Below are positions 1-7,896 of a stretch of 64,000 bases of DNA, one piece after another. A model generated the notes under the pieces. That model searched no databases. It was not told the DNA's origin and was given only the letters and a program-made list of their open reading frames with translations. The DNA is taken from contig NZ_KI912266.1 of the NCBI RefSeq assembly GCF_000235425.2, forward strand, positions 2,919,671 through 2,983,670, given 5' to 3'. Position 1 is the stretch's first letter, and each line of letters begins with the position of its first letter. A program made the translations under genes and the position numbers. This DNA comes from Pseudofrankia saprophytica (GTDB taxonomy: Bacteria; Actinomycetota; Actinomycetes; Frankiales; Frankiaceae).

Positions 1-299
1 TCGGCCTCCGGCTGGTCGAGGAGACGCCGTCGGCGGTCGTGTTCCAGGCGGACGGCACGATGCTGCGGGTCAGCGCGGTGCGCGAGGTCGTGCCCCAGCC
101 GTTCACGGCGCTCGGCTGGCGGGTTGACGATCTCGCCGACGCCGTGCGCTGGCTCACCGGCCGAGGTGTGCGGGTCAACCGCTATGACGGCCTCGATCAG
201 GACCGCCTCGGCATCTGGACATCGCCGGACGGTGATCGAATCGTGTGGTTCAACGATCCCGACGGTCACACATTGTCGGTAACCCAGTTCTCCAGTTAA
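1..299 (+). CDS. VOC (glyoxalase/bleomycin-resistance) family protein, C-terminal part
   Basis: The open frame runs in from the left edge without a stop, so the true start lies outside the window; a GTG at 39 is only an internal codon. About 98 residues are visible. They end in the pattern typical of the last beta-alpha-beta unit of vicinal-oxygen-chelate proteins: a GWRVDDL segment, a DRLGIWTSPDGD segment and the closing FNDPDGHTLSV, whose acidic residues in this family often bind metal. The reaction cannot be told from this half. It ends with TAA, and the next gene converges on it. Confidence 0.75.
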   Translation, partial: GLRLVEETPSAVVFQADGTMLRVSAVREVVPQPFTALGWRVDDLADAVRWLTGRGVRVNRYDGLDQDRLGIWTSPDGDRIVWFNDPDGHTLSVTQFSS

Positions 300-436
300 C
301 CCGGTTCTCCAGTTGTATGGAGCTGTCCGCCGGCGGCGACCGTCCAGAAGCAATTCTGTCGCCTCGGCGTCTTTGCCGGCCAGAATGGTCGAAGATCGCG
401 CGGCGGGGCACCTGGACGAGTATTCGCCCCACCCGT

Positions 437-1159
437 TCAGCGGACGGAACGCGCGTATCCCGTGCGGGGCGCGGCGCCCGGCGGGCTCATCGGGACCGGC
501 GGGGGGCCCACGGACGGGCGTAGCAGCTGCGCCGGCACGCCCGCCCAGACCTCGCTGTCGCCGATCCCGCGGATCACGGCCGCGCCCATGCCGATCATCG
601 ACCAGGAGCCGACCGTCAGCCCCTCGCGGATCGCGCAGCTCTGCCCCAGGTAGGCCCCGGCCCGCACCCGGACGGCGCCGGCGAGGGTCACCGACGCGCA
701 GACGCTCACGTAGTCCTCGACGACGACGTCGTGGGCGAGCACCGCGTTCGGCATGATGGCGACGTGCCGGCCGACGGTCACGTCCGCGGTGAGCACGGCA
801 CCCGCGAGCAGCACCGACCCGGCCCCGACCGAGCAGGAGGGCGGCACCACGGCACGCGGGTGGATCACGTTGGTGTAGCGGTCGTCGCCGACGCCCATCT
901 CCTCGAGCCGGTGCCGCAGCACGGCGCGCGAGCGCCCACGGCCAGGCCCGAGCAGCAGGCGGGCCCGCGGGTACTGGGCCACCCGGTCCAGGCCGCCGAG
1001 CACCTGGGCGCCGCCGATCGGTGCGCCCCACAGCGCCGGGTTGTCGTCGAGGAAGCCCACGACGTGGTGCTCACCGGACGCGCGAGCCGCCTCCGCCGCC
1101 TCCCGAGCCAGGCCACCGGCACCGACGATGAGCAGCGGGACTGGCCCGGCGGCGGTCAT
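437..1159 (-). CDS. NeuD/PglD-like sugar O-/N-acyltransferase (left-handed beta-helix)
   Basis: A 240-residue protein with the two-part layout of the NeuD/PglD/EpsM family. An N-terminal Rossmann-like domain (LLIVGAGGLAREA, residues about 9-21, then GFLDDN) binds the sugar nucleotide. From about residue 97 hexapeptide repeats (VIHPRAVV, VGAGSVLLAGAVL, VGRHVAIMPNAVL) form a left-handed beta-helix. The HD pair in VLAHDVVV matches the family's catalytic histidine. Such enzymes acetylate nucleotide-linked amino sugars for surface glycans or glycoproteins. No glycan genes are adjacent, so the substrate is unknown. The tail of about 25 residues after VPAQLL is Pro/Ser-rich. Confidence 0.82.
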   Translation of the reverse strand: MTAAGPVPLLIVGAGGLAREAAEAARASGEHHVVGFLDDNPALWGAPIGGAQVLGGLDRVAQYPRARLLLGPGRGRSRAVLRHRLEEMGVGDDRYTNVIHPRAVVPPSCSVGAGSVLLAGAVLTADVTVGRHVAIMPNAVLAHDVVVEDYVSVCASVTLAGAVRVRAGAYLGQSCAIREGLTVGSWSMIGMGAAVIRGIGDSEVWAGVPAQLLRPSVGPPPVPMSPPGAAPRTGYARSVR

Positions 1160-1428
1160 GCTGTCCTTTATACGGCCTTTCTCACCCGAAGGCGCCCCGG
1201 GGTATTCCGGCTGGGCATGGTGGACCGTCGTTCATCCCGGTCGAAGACCGTACGAACGTCACGGGGCGCCCCGGTATGGCTGCGCACGGAACATCCTCGT
1301 CGCCGGCCCACGCCCCGCCGGCGGTGAACCGGCGGGGGTGAGCTGGTGGCGGTGAAGCGGTGGCGGTGAAGCGGTGGGGTTCCGAAACGATCTCCCGCCG
1401 TTTTCCGCCTCTTTCCGCGCGGCCGCGG

Positions 1429-1782
1429 TCAGCTCGAGAACAACGTGTTGAAGAAGCCGCCGTGACCGCGGCGGCCGTGGCTGGACCCATGGCCGAACAT
1501 GCCGTGCCCACCCTGACCGCTGTGGCCCCAGGCGGGCTGGCCGTAGGGCTGGGCGGGGTAGGGCTGCGCGGGCTGGCCGTAGGGCTGCGCGGCCGGCGGA
1601 GCGGGCGGGATCGGCGGGGCGGGCTGCGCCCACTGCGCCTCCAGTCGGGTCAGCGCCTCCAGCTCGCCGTAGTCGAGGAAGATGCCGCGGCAACCGTCGC
1701 ACTGCTCGATCTGGACGCCGTTGCGGCTGTAGGTCCGCATCGCCGAGTGACACTTGGGGCACTGCATCGTCGGGTGGTTCAC
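1429..1782 (-). CDS. zf-TFIIB zinc-ribbon protein with Pro/Gln/Tyr-Gly-rich tail
   Basis: A 117-residue protein. The first 50 residues form a TFIIB-type zinc ribbon: CPKC (from residue 8) and CDGC (from about residue 29), followed by GIFLDYGELEAL, which is characteristic of this short family. The rest is low-complexity, with repeated QPYGQP and PYPAQ units and a Gly/His-rich end (HGMFGHGSSHGRRGHGG) finishing in FFNTLFSS. Function is unknown; members are thought to bind zinc and perhaps nucleic acid or protein. It is monocistronic. The short direct repeats just downstream (1342-1377) carry no evident function. Confidence 0.78.
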   Translation of the reverse strand: MNHPTMQCPKCHSAMRTYSRNGVQIEQCDGCRGIFLDYGELEALTRLEAQWAQPAPPIPPAPPAAQPYGQPAQPYPAQPYGQPAWGHSGQGGHGMFGHGSSHGRRGHGGFFNTLFSS

Positions 1783-1945
1783 GTGTACCTACCCATCCTT
1801 GGGGCGGACTCGTCGGGCCCGTAGCCTACTGAGCCTTCATCCTCTACAGCGCTGTCAGATGTACGACTCGGGGGGTACAGCCTGGGCCGCGCCTCGTGCG
1901 GCGCCGCGCCGCACAGCGAGGTGCGTTGCGGTGCGGTGACCACGG

Positions 1946-3130
1946 CTACGACAGCATCCGGCGGCAGCAGGTGACGAACGCCTGGCCCAGCGGGTCCAGC
2001 CCGTCCGGATCGTCCGGCCCCGCAAGGGCGTCGGACCCGTCAGGGCCGACCCGCTCGTCACTGTCTGGCCCGATCTCACCGCCGCTCCCGCCGCTTCCGC
2101 CGGGGGATGTCGGCAGCGACGCGGTCAGGGCCCGGGCGGCGTACTCGACGACGAAGGTCCGCGCTGGCAGGTCGACGGCCGACCAGGGATCGCCGCTGGG
2201 CGGCAGCGCCGGGCCGCCGGCGGCCCGGTAGGCGTCGACGAACCGCGTCCACACCGCCGGCGGCAGCAGCCCGGCGGCGAACCAGGCCGCGGGCCTGGCC
2301 AGATCCCAGGCCGGGTCGCCGATCCCGAGGTCGTCGACGTCCACCAGCCGCCATCCGTCGGCGTCGGTCCTGACCAGCTGCCCGAGGTGCCAGTCGCCGT
2401 GGATCAGCGTGACCGGCCGGCCCGGCCGCGCGGTCATGACCACGTCCCGGTCCGGCAGCGCGCGGTAGGCAGCCAGCACCGCCGTCCGGGCCGAGCCGCC
2501 AGCGCCCGGGTCGCTTCCCGCCACGGCCGCGCCCCCGGTCGTGTCCGTGGCGTCGGCCTCGGGCTCCTTCGCTGGACGGCGGGTCGGCGCCTGACGCTCC
2601 AGTGCCCCGATCGCGGGCGCGAGCCGTCGGCGCGGGTGCGCGGCGAGGCCCGAGATGCCCGCGGGGCAGGGCGCGGTGTGCAGCCGGGCCAGCAGCGTGG
2701 CGGCCTGTTCCCACGGCGCGGCATCGGCGTCGGCGGGCCCCAGCGCCAGGCCGAACGGCCAGGCGCTCACCCAGCGCCCGGCCACCTGGGCCGCGTAGCC
2801 GGCGAGCTCGGCGTCCGGGATGGGCAGCGGCGCGAGCAGGGCGGTGGTGAGGCACGGGTCGGCGGCGGCGAGCAGGCGGGCCGCGAGCGCGGCCGGGTCG
2901 ACATTCGCCTGATGCGCCTTCAGCACCGCGCCCCCGCGCCGCACGACCAGCCGGTCGTGCCGCTCCGAGAGCACCTCGACCGCGCCGCCGTCTCCTGCCG
3001 CCGCCAGGCGCGCCGTGAGCGCGGCCATGCCGTCCAGAAGCGCCCCGGTACCAGTTCTCGGCTCCTGCGCGCCGACGGTCGTGGCAGCTCCCGTCCGTAC
3101 CGGAACCGCCCGGGGCAACGCGTCATCCAC
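1946..3130 (-). CDS. APH-fold (aminoglycoside/choline) phosphotransferase-like protein
   Basis: A 394-residue protein kinase-like phosphotransferase. The catalytic loop HGDWHLGQ fits Brenner's motif HGDxHxxN with Gln in place of Asn, as in the maltokinase-like branch. It is followed by the metal-binding VDVDDLGIGDPAWDLAR. The N-lobe has RRGGAVLKAH, with a likely ATP-contacting Lys. An Asp/Gly/Pro-rich insert lies before the catalytic loop and another at the C-terminus. The GTG at 3130 was chosen because it follows the LuxR-type stop by 8 bp and is the longest plausible start; an ATG at 3028 is the alternative. The substrate may be a sugar, an antibiotic or a small metabolite and cannot be assigned. 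Confidence 0.75.
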   Translation of the reverse strand: MDDALPRAVPVRTGAATTVGAQEPRTGTGALLDGMAALTARLAAAGDGGAVEVLSERHDRLVVRRGGAVLKAHQANVDPAALAARLLAAADPCLTTALLAPLPIPDAELAGYAAQVAGRWVSAWPFGLALGPADADAAPWEQAATLLARLHTAPCPAGISGLAAHPRRRLAPAIGALERQAPTRRPAKEPEADATDTTGGAAVAGSDPGAGGSARTAVLAAYRALPDRDVVMTARPGRPVTLIHGDWHLGQLVRTDADGWRLVDVDDLGIGDPAWDLARPAAWFAAGLLPPAVWTRFVDAYRAAGGPALPPSGDPWSAVDLPARTFVVEYAARALTASLPTSPGGSGGSGGEIGPDSDERVGPDGSDALAGPDDPDGLDPLGQAFVTCCRRMLS

Positions 3131-3138
3131 CTGGCGAT

Positions 3139-3750
3139 TCAACCAACCGCGATCGAACCAACCGTGAGTGCGGCGCGAATGTCCTCCCGGCGGGTGATCC
3201 CGAGCTTCCGGTTGACGCGGCCCAGGTGGTACTCGACGGTCCGTACCGACACGGCCAGCTGGTCGGCGATCTCCCGGTTCGTCAGGCCGTCGACGGCGAG
3301 CAGGGCGACCTGCCGCTCGCGCCCGCTCAGCGAGGCGGCGCCAGCGGGCCACGGCCGGGATCCGGCCTCGTCCGCCGGGCCGGAGCCCTCGCGACGGCCT
3401 CGCCGGTGCCCGCCTGGCGCGCCGCGGCGCCCACCGGCCGGGCCGTCGACGGGTGGACGGCGCGTCGGGCCGAGGGCGCCCGGCCGCTCGGGAAGGCCGA
3501 TGCCTCCCGGGCTGGGCGTGGCGGGGACGCGGGCGCCGGCCGGGAGCAGCCCGGCGTGCTGGGCGCGCAGGACGGCGGTGAGCCGGTCGGAGGCGCCGAG
3601 CTTGCGGTGGATCGGCTTGGCGCCTCCGACCGGAGTGCCCGGAGTGCCCGAGTGCGTGAGCGCCCGGAGTGCCTGGAGCGATCGCGGCGGACTTCGTCGG
3701 CAACCGGGGCTTGCCAAGCGTCCTAACGCGATATATCGTGAGCGTGTCAC
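3139..3750 (-). CDS. LuxR-type HTH protein, probably a remnant of a larger regulator
   Basis: Only the last 60 or so residues are recognisable. LSGRERQVALLAVDGLTNREIADQLAVSVRTVEYHLGRVNRKLGITRRED, written here in family terms as a GerE/LuxR four-helix DNA-binding domain, covers roughly 3166-3327; its GLTNREIA and VRTVEYH helices are intact. The upstream sequence in this frame is Pro/Gly/Arg-rich without a sensor, response-regulator or ATPase domain, and no convincing start or ribosome site exists. The left coordinate given is the stop; the GTG at 3750 is a guess, and it overlaps a palindrome. It may be the tail of a decayed LuxR/MalT-type regulator. Confidence 0.45.
   Translation of the reverse strand: MTRSRYIALGRLASPGCRRSPPRSLQALRALTHSGTPGTPVGGAKPIHRKLGASDRLTAVLRAQHAGLLPAGARVPATPSPGGIGLPERPGALGPTRRPPVDGPAGGRRGAPGGHRRGRREGSGPADEAGSRPWPAGAASLSGRERQVALLAVDGLTNREIADQLAVSVRTVEYHLGRVNRKLGITRREDIRAALTVGSIAVG
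3729..3738. promoter_or_regulatory. Perfect palindrome CGATATATCG, candidate PadR operator
   Basis: A perfect 10-bp AT-centred palindrome stands out in very GC-rich surroundings, about 195 bp upstream of the PadR gene. PadR regulators commonly repress their own promoter through short palindromes of this kind, so autoregulation is inferred. It could also control a leftward transcript into the LuxR/APH genes. Confidence 0.4.
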
Positions 3751-3931
3751 TGAAACACTGGCCCGCTCCAGACAGGCAAACGCCGGGAGCGAGCTCGGTG
3801 CCCGTGGCACTCGCGGGAGGCGCCGGGCTCGGCCGGTGCGCCTGGTCGCGCCGATCGGACACCCGACGGACGCCCCCGCACCCCTACCTCCATCAGCGCG
3901 TATGCGCACACATTCCGCAAGGAGAAACACC

Positions 3932-4768
3932 ATGAAGTTCGATCATCGTGATTGGCCCGAGCCTCGCTCGGAGGAGCACGGTCCGCGCGGCGGTGGCCGA
4001 CGGCACCACGGCCCGTTCCGTCGCCACCACCACCAGGGGTTCGCCCACCACCCCGGTCCCGGCATGGGCCCGTTCCCCGGTCCCGGCATGGGTCCGTTCC
4101 CTGGCCCCGGCCTCGGAGTGTTCGGGGGCCCGCCGCCCCTGGGCCCGGTTCCCCCGGGCGGTCCGGTCCCCCCGGGCGGCCCGGGGCCGTGGGGACGACG
4201 GGGGCGCCCAGGCGGTGGCCGCGGCCGCGCCGGCCGCGGCGACGTCCGCGCCGCCGTGCTGCTGCTGCTCGCCGAGGCGGACGGCCCGATGCACGGTTAC
4301 CAGCTGATGCAGGCGATCGCCGAACGCACCGGCGGTGCCTGGCAGCCCAGCCCCGGCGCCGTCTACCCGACGATCAGCCAGCTTGAGGACGAGGGCCTGG
4401 TCACCGTCACGGCCGAGGGCGGCCGGCGCCTGGTCACCCTCACCGAGGCCGGCCGGGAGCACGTCACCGCGAACCGCGGCACGCTCGGTGATCCGTTCGC
4501 CGGGTTCACTGCCCGCGCCGGCAGCGGCGCCAGCCTGCTCGGCCCGGCCCAGGAACTGCACGCCGCCATCTGGCAGGTCGCCAGGACCGGCGACGCGGAC
4601 CAGGTCGCGGCCGCCAACAAGGTCCTCACCGAGGCCCGGCGCGCGCTGTACCTGATCCTCGCTGGCGAGCCCGCCGCCGAATCGACTGCCGAGTCGACCG
4701 ACTCGGCCGCCGAGCCGGCGCCGCCGGCGGCATCCGCCCCGGATGACGCCACGCCCGCCGCCGAGTAG
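3932..4768 (+). CDS. PadR-family transcriptional regulator with His/Gly/Pro-rich N-terminus
   Basis: A 278-residue protein; the ATG at 3932 has a good AAGGAG site about 8 bp upstream. Residues about 100-185 form the PadR winged helix: DVRAAVLLLLAE, then GPMHGYQLMQAI, PSPGAVYPTISQLEDEGLV and the wing RRLVTLTEAGRE. The first 95 residues are unusual: many His (RRHHGPFRRHHHQGFAHH), two near-identical PGPGMGPFP units and PPGG runs, then a Gly/Arg-rich stretch. The C-terminal part (QELHAAIWQVARTG) resembles the family's dimerisation helix and ends in an Ala/Glu/Ser tail. The ligand is unknown; the His-rich tail suggests metal binding, which is inference. It is monocistronic. Confidence 0.88.
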   Translation: MKFDHRDWPEPRSEEHGPRGGGRRHHGPFRRHHHQGFAHHPGPGMGPFPGPGMGPFPGPGLGVFGGPPPLGPVPPGGPVPPGGPGPWGRRGRPGGGRGRAGRGDVRAAVLLLLAEADGPMHGYQLMQAIAERTGGAWQPSPGAVYPTISQLEDEGLVTVTAEGGRRLVTLTEAGREHVTANRGTLGDPFAGFTARAGSGASLLGPAQELHAAIWQVARTGDADQVAAANKVLTEARRALYLILAGEPAAESTAESTDSAAEPAPPAASAPDDATPAAE

Positions 4769-4784
4769 CTCGCGGCCGTCCAGC

Positions 4785-4829
4785 CCGCGCCCCTCTCCCG
4801 TCCGGCGAAGCCACGGAGGAGGGGCGCGG
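4785..4829 (+). terminator. Hairpin after the PadR gene
   Basis: Eleven-base arms CCGCGCCCCTC and GAGGGGCGCGG (4785-4795 and 4819-4829) pair perfectly around a 23-base loop, 17 bp after the stop codon. There is no T-run, so termination is likely but unproven. Confidence 0.5.
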
Positions 4830-5582
4830 CCAGCTCAGCTCGCCGTCCGCGGCCGGGTCTGGCCGTTTAGCCAGCCCAGCGGCTAGGGTGGCCGGCGGCC
4901 GGCGGCCGGCGGCCAGTCGCCGGTGGCGTGCCGGCGCGGCCGGCGTGGACTCGGCCGCTCGTCAGCAGCTCTACAGCTTTTCTTAAGGCGCAGCCAAGAC
5001 TCCGCCTCCATGCTGCATGGCGAGGCCCTTCTCACACCCGGTCGGTCGTCGCGTAGAGCTCCCTCCACGCGACGCCCGGCCGGGTCCCCCCACCAGCCCA
5101 GCCCGGCGCCAGCCCATCGAGGCTCGCGCGGCCGGTCTGCTACGCCGGGGGGCGGGCCGGACTTACCCCCGCGGACCCGCCTGAAGCGTGGACACATCCG
5201 GTAGTGACCGCCGTTTCGGCGGCACCGCGGTCCACACCGACGCCTTCACCGAGACTCGCCGGGCCATCCCGCGTCGAGCCATCCCGCGCCGGTCCCCGAC
5301 CTAACCCGTTCTGACCGGCGGACCGCTCGGCGATCGGAGCGGGCGATCTCTCTAACGATTTACGAATTCTCCGGTTGTCGCGCCGTTCGACGGCCGCATG
5401 ATCGAACAGGCCGGCGCCCGGAATCTTCCCGTTGGGGTCCCGTCGCGGCGTCCGGTTCGGCGGCGCGGTTTTCGAGATCGTGTGGCTGATTTGTCGCCCG
5501 GCTCCATCCTGGCCGCGCGATGGTCCACGGGTGGCCGCGGACGGTTTTGGCCGCGACGGGTGTGTAGACGGCCCACAACAAA
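4830..5582. other. Non-coding stretch between padR-like gene and cold-shock gene
   Basis: No open frame here shows a known domain or a good start. A 7-bp unit GCCGGCG is repeated about three times at 4891-4914. Otherwise I see nothing that can be named. Confidence 0.4.
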
Positions 5583-5612
5583 GCAGCGCGCGACCGCCGG
5601 GCCGCGCGCTGC
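5583..5612 (-). terminator. Rho-independent terminator of the cold-shock gene
   Basis: Perfect 10-bp arms (GCAGCGCGCG and CGCGCGCTGC) around a 10-base loop. Read on the minus strand they are followed by TTTGTTGT, and they lie 22 bp beyond the stop of the cold-shock gene. Confidence 0.8.
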
Positions 5613-5634
5613 TCTGTCTGAGGTCGAGGGGTCG

Positions 5635-5838
5635 TCAGACGGGCTGAACCTTGTCAGCCTGCGGACCCTTCTGGCCCTGCACGATCTCGAACTGCACGTT
5701 CTGTCCCTCGTCAAGCGACTTGTAGCCGTCCGACTGAATCGCCGAGAAGTGGACGAACACGTCCGGACCGCCACCGTCCACGGAGATGAATCCGAAGCCC
5801 TTCTCCGCGTTGAACCACTTGACGGTACCCTGAGCCAC
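5635..5838 (-). CDS. CspA-family cold-shock protein
   Basis: A 67-residue single OB-fold (cold-shock domain) protein that binds single-stranded nucleic acid and acts as an RNA chaperone. The signature is complete: [15 protein letters not shown] contains RNP1 (KGFGFI), and DVFVHFSAI carries RNP2 (VFVHF). The length is typical. The GTG start at 5838 follows AAGGAGAAC at good spacing; an extended frame upstream is not credible. The roughly 280-bp upstream gap may hold a long structured leader, as in other csp genes. It is monocistronic with its own terminator. Confidence 0.93.
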   Translation of the reverse strand: MAQGTVKWFNAEKGFGFISVDGGGPDVFVHFSAIQSDGYKSLDEGQNVQFEIVQGQKGPQADKVQPV

Positions 5839-6118
5839 GAGCGTTCTCCTTGCTACTTTCCCGGTAGACGTCCTTCGTCTCCCGGTCTCGCGCCAGCCGC
5901 GGACCGCTCCACGGCCGGCCGTTCCCGTTCGACGATGCATGACGTTCATACAGCGGAGAACCGGTAACACCACCACCCTACCCGCCGTCGGCGCTGGCAG
6001 TCTCACCACGGCGGAACCACGGTCCCTCTGTTTGCGCGGCCAGGACGCACGAAAACGGGGCAATCGGCTGTGCCCGTGGCCTACTTGGCGTCTCTGGGCA
6101 GGGCCGGTCGGACGGGGC

Positions 6119-6613
6119 TCAGAGCGGGGCGAGGACCACGACGGGGATTTCGCGGTCGGTCCACCCCTGGTACCGCGCGAAGTCGGCGTAGAGATCGACC
6201 AGCCGCGGCCACAGATCGGCGCGCTCCTCGGGCGAGGCGACCCGGGCGCGGACGGGGATGTCGCGCCAACCCTTCATGTGCACCCGCGTCTCCGGGTGGG
6301 CGACGAGGTTCAGGTACCACTGCGGGTTCCTCGGCAGCCCGCCCTGGGAGGCCACGACGACCAGGTCGTCACCGGATCTCAGGTACAGCAGGGGCGTGGT
6401 GAACATCTTTCCGGACCTGCGGCCGCGGTGCTGGAGAAGCAGCGTCGGCACCGGCCGGCGGAAACCTGCCCCGACCCGCCACTTGCCGCCGATGCGCCCA
6501 TTGGTCATCCTGAAGATCTTCACCTGGGTCCTGGCCAGGTACTTGATGGCCTTGGCCGTCGTGGGGGAGTCCAGGCCGCTGGGGGCCTTCTCTGGCAGGG
6601 AGAAACGTGCCAC
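6119..6613 (-). CDS. DDN-like deazaflavin (F420)-dependent nitroreductase family protein
   Basis: A 164-residue member of the flavin/deazaflavin-dependent nitroreductase (DDN) family. Typical features are [20 protein letters not shown], where the RRSGK stretch lines the F420 pocket, then [18 protein letters not shown] and [10 protein letters not shown]. These proteins are split-barrel oxidoreductases that use reduced F420; natural substrates are mostly unknown, with quinones among those proposed. A possible RBS (GGAGCTTCGGT) precedes the start. The next F420-type gene lies 39 bp upstream in the same direction, so co-transcription is likely. Confidence 0.87.
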   Translation of the reverse strand: MARFSLPEKAPSGLDSPTTAKAIKYLARTQVKIFRMTNGRIGGKWRVGAGFRRPVPTLLLQHRGRRSGKMFTTPLLYLRSGDDLVVVASQGGLPRNPQWYLNLVAHPETRVHMKGWRDIPVRARVASPEERADLWPRLVDLYADFARYQGWTDREIPVVVLAPL

Positions 6614-6652
6614 CGAAGCTCCTGAAAGTGCCCGATCTACCGACCCGCTGAT

Positions 6653-7168
6653 CTATCGGGGCTGAGGACCGGGGTAGTGGGCGGCTGTGGACCCTCCGAG
6701 GGGCATCGGGCTCATGCCGAGCTTGCGATGATCCCAGGAGCGAACGCGCTCGACATCGACGCGCACGGCTACACGCTTGTGGAGCATGAATTCCACCAGC
6801 GGCCGCGCCTCGTCGCTGTATGGGCCGTGGTACCGCTCCCAGACATTCACGCCCACGGCCCACAGCGCCTCGGGGTCGTCCACGATCTCGGCCCGCCCCT
6901 CCATCGAGACCCCACGCAGTGTGTCGTAGGTCAGGCCGTCCTCCAGCAGGACGGTGACCCGTGGGTCGCGGCGGATGTTGAGCGCCTTCTGCGCCTTGGC
7001 CTTGGTCTCGAACCACAGCACCCCGTCGAGGACGGCGAACCACATCGCGACGGCGTGCGGGTGGCCGGTCGGCCCGAGCGACACCAGCGTGGCCGTGCGC
7101 CGTGTCGCCACGTAGGCCGAGATCTCCTCGGCCGTCATCTCGATCTGGGATCGCTGGTTGGTGCCCAC
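6653..7168 (-). CDS. PPOX-class F420-dependent oxidoreductase
   Basis: A protein of about 171 residues with the pyridoxamine-phosphate-oxidase-like split barrel. Family features are ATLVSLGPTGHPHAVAMWFAV, GVLWFETKAKAQKALNIRRDPRVTVLLEDG and TLRGVSMEGRAEIV. The GTG at 7168 was chosen because AGGAGAGG stands just upstream; an ATG at 7138 (MTAEEISAY) would give the shorter form. Such proteins are usually F420H2-dependent reductases. It is probably cotranscribed with the DDN-like gene downstream, so two F420 enzymes would be made together. Confidence 0.87.
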   Translation of the reverse strand: MGTNQRSQIEMTAEEISAYVATRRTATLVSLGPTGHPHAVAMWFAVLDGVLWFETKAKAQKALNIRRDPRVTVLLEDGLTYDTLRGVSMEGRAEIVDDPEALWAVGVNVWERYHGPYSDEARPLVEFMLHKRVAVRVDVERVRSWDHRKLGMSPMPLGGSTAAHYPGPQPR

Positions 7169-7394
7169 CCGTCCCTCTCCTGGTCCGCTGTCCGCTGTCG
7201 GCGGTGGGAAGTCGGGGGTCCGACCCAGGCCGGTCCGTCCGGCGTCGCCAGAGAATGCCACAGAGTGTGCTCAAGCCGCGCGACTATCCCGGATATCCCT
7301 GAATCGCGAGCACCACGGCGGCTTTGCGCGGAAAGGGAGAGTCGAGCAGATCACCACTCCCGATCCCGCCGCCATCGACTGGACCGGGCCTGTC

Positions 7395-7769
7395 TCAGGA
7401 GACGTAACGCAGCCGGAGCGCCTGGCGCGGGCAGGTGTCGGCGGCGCGGCGGGCGTGCGCGGCCAGCGGCGGTGGGACCGGGATGTCGCGGCTGGGACGC
7501 CCCGGGGGGCGCTCGCCGTCGCGGGCGGCGGCCGCGCGGGCGGCCTCCTCGCGCGAGATCGGATAGCCCCACCGGTCCTGGGCGAGCACCTCGGGCAGCA
7601 GCTCGGCGCACCAGCCGCGGCCGTCGCACGCCGTCCAGTCGACGGTGAGCAGCCAGCTCGACGGCGGCTTCACCGCCGGTCGCGGGCCATCGCCGTGCGC
7701 CTGCCTGTCGGGTGCCGAGTGCGTGGGCGCCTGCGAACCGGCTGACGGTTGTGGCAGTCGACTGGTCAT
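7395..7769 (-). CDS. Three-cysteine ferredoxin, probably [3Fe-4S]
   Basis: A 124-residue protein. After a non-conserved N-terminus of about 40 residues come TVDWTACDGRGWCAELLPE, with Cys48 and Cys54, and ADTCPRQALRL, with Cys113 followed by Pro. The order C-x5-C...C-P matches small actinobacterial [3Fe-4S] ferredoxins. The ATG at 7769 follows GGAGGG at good spacing. The gene lies 127 bp after the NuoF-like gene on the same strand and is probably the last gene of that redox operon. It would be the soluble electron carrier of the module. Confidence 0.82.
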   Translation of the reverse strand: MTSRLPQPSAGSQAPTHSAPDRQAHGDGPRPAVKPPSSWLLTVDWTACDGRGWCAELLPEVLAQDRWGYPISREEAARAAAARDGERPPGRPSRDIPVPPPLAAHARRAADTCPRQALRLRYVS

Positions 7770-7896
7770 CGCTGTGCCCTCCCTGCTGGTCGGGTGGATG
7801 TGGTGGCTCGAGACGGTGTCGGCGGTGGGGGGGGGGAGCGCGGCCATGCCAGGAACTACCCGTTTCGCGGCGCCGCAGCCCTTTCGATGACGACGA

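Noticed and set aside
2387-3931. Long plus-strand open frame running from within the APH gene into the PadR gene
   Set aside because: It is antisense to the APH and LuxR frames, Arg/Pro-rich without domains, and the real PadR start at 3932 has its own ribosome site.
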